The notes under the pieces were generated by a model. It was not told where the DNA came from and made no database searches. It saw nothing but the letters and a program-made list of their open reading frames with translations. A program made the translations under genes and the position numbers. Shown in pieces: positions 58,675-64,000 of a stretch of DNA of 64,000 nt. Every line of letters begins with the position of its first letter. Position 1 is the stretch's first letter. This DNA is from Rurimicrobium sp040387755 (GTDB lineage Bacteria; Bacteroidota; Bacteroidia; Chitinophagales; Chitinophagaceae): contig JAZKDB010000002.1 of assembly GCA_040387755.1 (NCBI GenBank), forward strand, positions 744,001 through 808,000, written 5' to 3'.

Positions 58675-59472
58675 ATGTCCAAACTTGCAGCTCAGGATAA
58701 ATTTCTTGATCTCGCTGATTACGGAAGGCCCGCCGCCAGACTAATTGCCCACCAATTAAAAAGCACAAAATTTACTCCCGTTCATGTCAGTTTACTTTTT
58801 GCCCTATCAGGCTTAATTGCTATTTTTTTTATTCTGAAAGGTTATTACATCCTGGCGGGGATTTTTATCATCCTCAAATCAATACTGGATGCTGCAGACG
58901 GAGAACTGGCCAGGATTAAAAACACTCCTTCCTATGTTGGCCGTTATCTGGATAGTGTATTGGATATCATCCTGAATTTTCTGTTCCTGATGAGCATCTG
59001 CTATATTTCATCATCAACTTTGCTACCTGCTCTATTGGCATTTATCAGTATTCAATTGCAAGGTACTTTGTACAATTACTACTATGTTATCCTGCGCAAT
59101 AAAACCAGCGGCGGAGACACTACCAGCAAAATATTTGAACAAAAAGCACCTAAAGCATTTGCCGGCGAAAAACAAAACTCAGTCAATACCTGGTTTCACA
59201 TATTTCATACCCTTTACATTGTATTTGACAAATCCATTTATTTTCTGGATAAAGGTGCCTGTAAAGTAAAAACTTTACCTAACTGGTTTATGACGATGGT
59301 TTCTGTTTATGGATTAGGCTTTCAATTATTAATTATAGCTTTAATGCTCCCCTTGAACCTCATTGAATACATCATTCCTTTTTTCATTGTTTACAACCTC
59401 TTTCTGATATTCATAATAGCCATCAGAAAAAATCTGAGCTCACAACAAACTATGCATCAAAAAAGCCATTAA
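58675..59472 (+). CDS. CDP-alcohol phosphatidyltransferase family membrane enzyme
   Basis: 265 aa integral membrane protein with about six TM helices. The catalytic signature D-x2-D-G-x2-A-R-x8-G-x3-D-x3-D is complete at residues 72-97 (DAADGELAR, VGRYLDSVLD). Such enzymes join a CDP-linked lipid or alcohol to another alcohol during phospholipid synthesis; the exact substrates are not visible. No ribosome-binding site of the Shine-Dalgarno type is obvious. It overlaps the convergent EamA gene at the stop codons (TTAA). Confidence 0.85.
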   Translation: MSKLAAQDKFLDLADYGRPAARLIAHQLKSTKFTPVHVSLLFALSGLIAIFFILKGYYILAGIFIILKSILDAADGELARIKNTPSYVGRYLDSVLDIILNFLFLMSICYISSSTLLPALLAFISIQLQGTLYNYYYVILRNKTSGGDTTSKIFEQKAPKAFAGEKQNSVNTWFHIFHTLYIVFDKSIYFLDKGACKVKTLPNWFMTMVSVYGLGFQLLIIALMLPLNLIEYIIPFFIVYNLFLIFIIAIRKNLSSQQTMHQKSH

Positions 59473-60344
59473 GCCATTGCCAATAAAACAATCACCACTA
59501 CAGAAAGTGCCAGTCCAATCCAACGTTTGGCATTGAACTTTTCTTTAAAAACTAGCAATGCAAGTACCGAGGATGCAAATAATACGCCCACGTTACTCAG
59601 AGGAATCAGGGCAGAGCTTTTAAGAAAATTACTGTTCAGCATCCGGACAAAAAAGTAAATAGAAAAATAGTTAGGAATGCCCAGTATTATACCACCAATC
59701 AGATTTCTAAAAGACAAATGCACTTTCTTTGTCAGAACAAGATAAGTCATAATCAAGGTGCCAATGCAGCCCGCTACAGCAAAAACATGAATGGAATAAA
59801 TGGCCTGCGAGGCTTGTGTTGCGAGATGTTTCTGCTGCACAAATTTCATAGCAGTGTCCAATAAACCACTTCCTAAAAAAAGTAATGCCGTCCAGCCAAA
59901 ATGAAAAGATTGCCCGGAGCTTTTCGTTTCAGTTTCGGAGGAAGATGCTGCCAGATACACCGCTGGGAAAGCAATCAGAATACCCAATATATGAACCAAA
60001 CTCAGGCTTTCAGCATAAAGGAAAACCGAAAAAACAACGGGTATGACCAATGACAATTTATTGGCTACAGTTGCAGCTGTAATCCCTTCGGACTTGGTGC
60101 AATAACCAAACAAATTAAAAACCATAATAAAGCCAAAGCCCATTAGTAAGGCAAATGGAAACCAGGGCTGAGTAAAGCTTTGAGTGCCAATCGGAAATTG
60201 GCCTAAAAATAAAGAGCCAGTAATCACACATACCCAATAATTAAACACAATTGCCTGAAGCGTATCTATTCTGTATCGCGGAAACAGCTTAAAAATAACA
60301 GCCAAAAGTGCATTGAGCAATACAGTCAGTAATAAATAAATCAT
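59469..60344 (-). CDS. EamA-family (DMT) transporter
   Basis: 291 aa with ten predicted TM helices in two five-helix EamA halves (about 1-135 and 150-291). Typical second-half sequence SNFLKSSALIPLSNVGVLFASSVLALLVFKEKFNAKRWIGLALSVVVIVLL. Drug/metabolite-type exporter or importer in the inner membrane, substrate unknown. The stop codon overlaps that of the convergent phosphatidyltransferase. It begins eight bp after ribD, so the two are probably one transcript. Confidence 0.85.
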   Translation of the reverse strand: MIYLLLTVLLNALLAVIFKLFPRYRIDTLQAIVFNYWVCVITGSLFLGQFPIGTQSFTQPWFPFALLMGFGFIMVFNLFGYCTKSEGITAATVANKLSLVIPVVFSVFLYAESLSLVHILGILIAFPAVYLAASSSETETKSSGQSFHFGWTALLFLGSGLLDTAMKFVQQKHLATQASQAIYSIHVFAVAGCIGTLIMTYLVLTKKVHLSFRNLIGGIILGIPNYFSIYFFVRMLNSNFLKSSALIPLSNVGVLFASSVLALLVFKEKFNAKRWIGLALSVVVIVLLAMA

Positions 60345-60352
60345 AGTTGGGC

Positions 60353-61423
60353 TTAAAAATTTGCGTCTTTAGGCATTGAAAACCTATTATTTTGCCTAAG
60401 GTAAACCTTAAGCTTATCCTGTCTCAGTTGTGTTTCAAAAATCTTTTTGCTACTAGTCAAAGATGGTGCCAGCAATCCTTCGGTTAATACATCAGGTGTT
60501 TCAAAAAATCTTGCCTCATCCCAAGTTCCTGCGTCAATAAAGCTCTGTAATAATTGAACGCCACCTTCTACAATCAGGGATAGAATATTTGCCTGATAAA
60601 GACGCTCTGATAATTGAGGAATGATATTCTTTGTAAAATCCAATTGAATAAAATGAAGATTGCTAATCGATTCCTCTTTGTGCTGATTGATGATCCAGGT
60701 AGGATAATCCTGTACCAACAAATGATGTGACAGGGGCAATGTCAAATCTTTATCCATAGCTATTCGTAATGGTTGATTACTTTGCCCATATTGGTCAATG
60801 AGTTGAGGATTATCGTTCTTTGCTGTAGTAAAACCCACAATTATAGCTGATTCCTCTCTGCGCCATTGATGACTTAAGCGCTTGCTGTATTCATCACTCA
60901 TTTGCAATCGCGAATGGTCTTTTGGTGCAAAAAGTCCCTTTTCAGTTTGTGCCCATTTGAGGATAATATAAGGTCGCTTTTGCTGATGAAATGTAAAAAA
61001 ACGTCGATTGAGCCATGCTCCCTTCTCTTCCAAAATACCAGTGACAACTTCTATTCCTTCCGACTCCAATATCTGAATCCCTTTTCCGGCCACCTGTTTA
61101 AAAGGATCTGTATTACAAATCACTACTCGCTTTACTTTTTCTTTTACAATACGATGGGCACAAGGTGGTGTTTTGCCAAAATGTGCGCAAGGCTCCAAAC
61201 TGACATACATGGTTGATAAGGGGATAAACTGCTTGTCTTGTTCGGCAACGCTTTCAAAGCAATTCACTTCTGCGTGGGCCTGACCGTATTGCTGATGAAA
61301 ACCTTCTCCGATAATCCTGCCCTGATACACCAATTCAGCCCCAACCATAGGGTTAGGCGCAACAGTCCCTTTACCTTTCTCTGCCAGTTGCAGACAACGC
61401 TCTATGTATATTTCTTCGTTCAC
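60353..61423 (-). CDS. ribD: Bifunctional riboflavin biosynthesis protein RibD
   Basis: 356 aa, start GTG at 61423. The N-terminal pyrimidine deaminase domain has the zinc site H50-A-E52 (QAHAEVNCF) and C79/C88 (EPCAHFGKTPPC). The C-terminal reductase domain has the usual RRFFTFHQQKRPYIILKWAQT, AIIVGFTTAKNDNPQLI and LIVEGGVQLLQSFI blocks. It performs the second and third steps of riboflavin synthesis. No FMN riboswitch is visible in the short divergent gap to prmC. Confidence 0.95.
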   Translation of the reverse strand: MNEEIYIERCLQLAEKGKGTVAPNPMVGAELVYQGRIIGEGFHQQYGQAHAEVNCFESVAEQDKQFIPLSTMYVSLEPCAHFGKTPPCAHRIVKEKVKRVVICNTDPFKQVAGKGIQILESEGIEVVTGILEEKGAWLNRRFFTFHQQKRPYIILKWAQTEKGLFAPKDHSRLQMSDEYSKRLSHQWRREESAIIVGFTTAKNDNPQLIDQYGQSNQPLRIAMDKDLTLPLSHHLLVQDYPTWIINQHKEESISNLHFIQLDFTKNIIPQLSERLYQANILSLIVEGGVQLLQSFIDAGTWDEARFFETPDVLTEGLLAPSLTSSKKIFETQLRQDKLKVYLRQNNRFSMPKDANF

Positions 61424-61492
61424 TCAATATTTAATGTCAGCGAAAGTAAACAAATAGTTTGCGTTCTTTGCACATCCAAGCTGCAAAAATAA

Positions 61493-62347
61493 ATGACGCT
61501 CAACGAAGCATTTTATAACCTGAAAAAGGAATTAGCGATACTCTACCCCGAGCAGGAAGCAACAGCCATTGCCCACGAGGTAATGGAAAGTATCACACAA
61601 CTCAGCAAAATCGACCGATTGATGAGCAAAGATTTGTTGTTGAACAGCGCACAGCAAAACGAATGGGAATTTATTCTCGACGAATTATTGCATTCGAAAC
61701 CATTGCAATATGTTTTGGGCAAATCTTACTTTATGGGCAAAGATTTTTTTGTTGATGAACATGTTTTGATTCCCCGACCCGAAACAGAGGAATTGGTGAT
61801 TTGGGTTTTGAACGAATGGGCACAGAACAAAGAAGATAAGAGCATTTTGGATATTGGAACAGGCAGCGGCTGCATTCCTATCTCATTAAAAGCTGAATGG
61901 CCTGAAGCCCAAATTAATGCCTGCGATATCAGTTTGGGTGCATTGACCATTGCTCAAAAAAACGCACGTAATCTCGGACAGAGTATTAATTTTTTTGAAC
62001 AAAATATTTTAGACAAAAGTCTTTGGCATCATCTTCCTCAGTACGATATTATTGTTTCGAATCCACCTTATATTCCCATCAATGAGAAAGCTACAATGGA
62101 GGCTAATGTTGCTGAGCATGAACCTCATCTGGCGCTTTTTGTAGAAGATACCGACCGCTTTTTGTTTTACAGAACAATTGCCCAGCTCGGCAAAACAAAA
62201 CTAAAAGAAGGAGGAGCTATTTACTGCGAAATCCATCGTGATTTTCCGGAAGAAACAAAAGCAGTTTTTGAAGCGGAAGGCTATACCAACATCGAATTGC
62301 GCAAAGACATGCACGACAATTGGCGGATGATTAAAGTGATGAGATAA
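61493..62347 (+). CDS. prmC: Peptide chain release factor N5-glutamine methyltransferase
   Basis: 284 aa. An N-terminal helical domain (1-90) that recognises release factors is followed by the AdoMet fold: RPETEELV, motif I DIGTGSGCIP (120-129), and the catalytic NPPY (190-193, IVSNPPYIPI). It methylates the glutamine of the GGQ loop in RF1/RF2. Divergent from ribD with a 69-bp shared promoter region. A weak terminator-like hairpin follows the stop. Confidence 0.95.
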   Translation: MTLNEAFYNLKKELAILYPEQEATAIAHEVMESITQLSKIDRLMSKDLLLNSAQQNEWEFILDELLHSKPLQYVLGKSYFMGKDFFVDEHVLIPRPETEELVIWVLNEWAQNKEDKSILDIGTGSGCIPISLKAEWPEAQINACDISLGALTIAQKNARNLGQSINFFEQNILDKSLWHHLPQYDIIVSNPPYIPINEKATMEANVAEHEPHLALFVEDTDRFLFYRTIAQLGKTKLKEGGAIYCEIHRDFPEETKAVFEAEGYTNIELRKDMHDNWRMIKVMR

Positions 62348-62350
62348 TTT

Positions 62351-62378
62351 AAAAAACCAAGCAATTGCCTGATTTTTT
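62351..62378. terminator. Possible terminator after prmC
   Basis: GCAATTGC at 62361-62368 is the core of an imperfect hairpin with poly-A on the left and poly-T on the right. It lies between convergent genes. Pairing is imperfect, so confidence is modest. Confidence 0.4.
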
Positions 62379-62403
62379 GTCAAACTAATAATTTTGATTT
62401 AGG

Positions 62404-63354
62404 CTAAAGTCTTACGATTCTTTTATGAAATATCTGTCCATGACTTTGCTGCAATTCTAAGATGTAAACACCTGTTGTAACAGGAATATTAATTATCGTT
62501 TCGTAGTTGTTAAAATGTATTGGTTTTTCAAAAACAACTTTACCCATCATATCATACACTTTTGCATTCATAGAATTATTAAAGGCAACTAAGCCTCTCA
62601 CATTAATAGTAATATTGCCCGAGCTAGGATTAGGTGAAATATTGATGTCATTACTCTGTTCGAAACTTTTAATACTTATAGGTTCGAAATCGCAATCACA
62701 ACAAGTAGGTACAATCTTGAAATCGTGAAAGCCAATATCCGGATGGTCGATGCAACGCAATCCCATAAATTCAGTATAATCATCTACAATACCTTTAAAG
62801 CAAGGAGCGTGCTCAGGGTATGGCTCTCCAAGTCCACCAACAGACTGGATAACTTTTAAAAAACGAGGAGGTAATGTGTCCTTGGTTTTTAATTCTAACC
62901 TTGTCAATGGAAATCCATTAATGACAACAGTATCACGTTTTGCGACCTCTATATGTCTGGAACAGTATCCTCCTCCAACAGCATTAAATAATCCGTCAAT
63001 ATCCCAACTATCTCCTACGTTTTTTGTAAAATCAAACAGCACAGTAAAATCTTTTAATACTGGTCGGTACCAATATACAACACCTGCCTCCTGGTATGTA
63101 ATAAATGAAAATCCGGAAGTAGTTGTAGTATCTAATACTGAAGCACCAATAGTGCCGTAAGTACATAATTTGTCTTTTACACGAATTGTATCCTTTATAG
63201 TAATGATTGAAGCCTTTAAGCCAATTGGAGATCCTCCGGCCGACAACTTAATAAGACTTTGAGTTAAAACAGTTCCTACAGGCATCCAACGTTGTGCACT
63301 AACCATCATAGTCAACAAAACCGAAAACAAAATTAATATACTGGTCTTTTTCAT
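62404..63354 (-). CDS. Secreted protein with T9SS type A sorting domain
   Basis: 316 aa from the ATG at 63354, which starts a signal peptide (MKKTSILILFSVLLTMMVSAQ). The central 220 residues (WMPVGTVLTQSLIKLSAGG, then TRLELKTKD and PPRFLKVIQSVGGLGEPYPEH) have a beta-rich, cysteine-containing pattern (CCDCDF near 220) that I cannot assign. The last 75 residues form a type A T9SS sorting domain (INISPNPSSGNITINV, KVYDMMGKVVFEK, TGVYILELQ, HKRIVRL). Export to the surface or medium by T9SS is inferred. Confidence 0.82.
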   Translation of the reverse strand: MKKTSILILFSVLLTMMVSAQRWMPVGTVLTQSLIKLSAGGSPIGLKASIITIKDTIRVKDKLCTYGTIGASVLDTTTTSGFSFITYQEAGVVYWYRPVLKDFTVLFDFTKNVGDSWDIDGLFNAVGGGYCSRHIEVAKRDTVVINGFPLTRLELKTKDTLPPRFLKVIQSVGGLGEPYPEHAPCFKGIVDDYTEFMGLRCIDHPDIGFHDFKIVPTCCDCDFEPISIKSFEQSNDINISPNPSSGNITINVRGLVAFNNSMNAKVYDMMGKVVFEKPIHFNNYETIINIPVTTGVYILELQQSHGQIFHKRIVRL

Positions 63355-63529
63355 ACACTTTTCAGGTTCTAAGTACAAAGCCAAGGTAAACTTATGAATT
63401 AAACATGAAATTTATTTATCCTTTTTAATTTAGCTTCGATTTCGTTAGAATAATAATAGCAAGGGAGATTCAAGACAATTGGTAGATGGTCAAGAGTAGA
63501 TGAATTAATTGAATATTTTTGGATTAAAC

Positions 63530-64000
63530 CTATTCAGCCAAAAATTTTTCACTCTGCTCCAACACAAACCTCCTTATCAAAGCATCAAACTCATTTTGTT
63601 GCCCCAATAAAAAACTTACTTCAATAGGCAATACAATTATAGGGACAGGAATTGCCTGCAATAATTCAGGGCGCAAATTCAGACGCGTGGCATCTTTTTC
63701 AGTGGTCACAATTACACAATCATTTCCCCAATTTTTAACCGTGTCTTTTATCTCTTCAAAATTCCTTTCTGTAAAAAAATGATGGTCGGGATATTCCAGC
63801 AAATGAACTTTTTTAGCTTCCTGCTCCAAATGAGCTACTAAAGGTTCCGGACGGGCTATACCTGCTATCAGCAACACATTTTTTCCTTTAAAATCAGCCG
63901 CTGTTTGGTCGAAGAAATTATAAGCTGCACCATATTGAATGGTACTGAAAAACACTTTTTGATGCGGCAAGGGATTAACTGACTTAATTACTTTATCAGC
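63530..64000 (-). CDS. lpxK: Tetraacyldisaccharide 4'-kinase (C-terminal part only)
   Basis: Only the C-terminal 150 or so residues are present; the frame stays open to the right edge. KNVLLIAGIARPEPLVAHLEQEAKKVHLLEYPDHHFFTERNFEEI and CVIVTTEKDATRLNL match the C-terminal region of LpxK, which phosphorylates the lipid A precursor at the inner membrane. The N-terminal P-loop lies outside the window. About 180 bp separate it from the T9SS gene upstream of 63354. Confidence 0.88.
   Translation of the reverse strand, partial: ADKVIKSVNPLPHQKVFFSTIQYGAAYNFFDQTAADFKGKNVLLIAGIARPEPLVAHLEQEAKKVHLLEYPDHHFFTERNFEEIKDTVKNWGNDCVIVTTEKDATRLNLRPELLQAIPVPIIVLPIEVSFLLGQQNEFDALIRRFVLEQSEKFLAE

Noticed and set aside
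61424..61492. FMN riboswitch upstream of ribD
   Set aside because: The divergent gap is only 69 bp, too short for the aptamer, and no conserved elements are visible.

Overview
The window looks like a chromosomal segment of a Bacteroidota bacterium, probably a Chitinophagaceae-like aerobe; this is inferred from gene content and I could not run a search. Evidence: T9SS type A sorting domains, a gliding-motility-type C-terminal domain, -7 promoter boxes of the TANNTTTG type, secreted multi-Ig adhesin architecture, split pntA, DUF5995, a CreD operon with an HTH_34-type regulator, and many two-gene neighbourhoods common in that phylum. Overall base composition is moderately AT-rich, and two stretches (18.0-22.1 kb and 40.8-43.6 kb) are visibly more AT-rich than the rest.

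Layout. 0-0.65 kb: end of a DbpA-like RNA helicase. 0.75-10.8 kb: one giant (3335 aa) secreted metalloprotease/Ig-repeat protein. 11.2-17.5 kb: housekeeping genes (argS, a Kir-type K+ channel, xerD, a YpfJ-like metallopeptidase, pth) separated by a dispersed-repeat cluster. 17.5-22.1 kb: accessory region that opens with an exactly periodic 22-bp palindrome array, followed by a row of orphan genes (secreted protein, Ser/Thr kinase, YS-repeat protein, coiled-coil membrane protein) with cassette-like spacers. 22.1-30.9 kb: small enzymes, membrane proteins, a kelch/T9SS protein, a WG-repeat protein, panB. 30.9-33.1 kb: bifunctional (p)ppGpp synthetase/hydrolase. 33.3-33.8 kb: three tandem near-identical small RNA units, each with a sigma-54-like promoter and a covarying terminator hairpin. 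34.6-40.6 kb: transhydrogenase pntB/pntA2/pntA1, a TlpA-like thioredoxin, rpmE2, a GlmU-like enzyme, tpiA. 40.7-43.6 kb: tRNA-Glu with a 2.9-kb islet inserted at its 3' end (Dam-type methylase, 4-TM protein, DGQHR-domain protein) and flanked by 22-bp direct repeats. 43.7-47.1 kb: two-component cluster with two paralogous NarL-type regulators. 47.4-53.3 kb: a CoA-transferase and a CreD operon. 53.4-64 kb: metabolic and envelope genes (fbaB, guaB, ilvE, a CDP-alcohol phosphotransferase, ribD, prmC, a T9SS protein, the end of lpxK).

The strongest candidates for undescribed biology are the triplicate sRNA locus (33293-33802), the 22-bp palindrome array (17557-17952), the integrase-less tRNA-Glu islet (40740-43623), and a shared palindrome (CGTGGAAATTTCC) found upstream of the accessory region, inside the islet and upstream of the two-component cluster. 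Links among these are inference.
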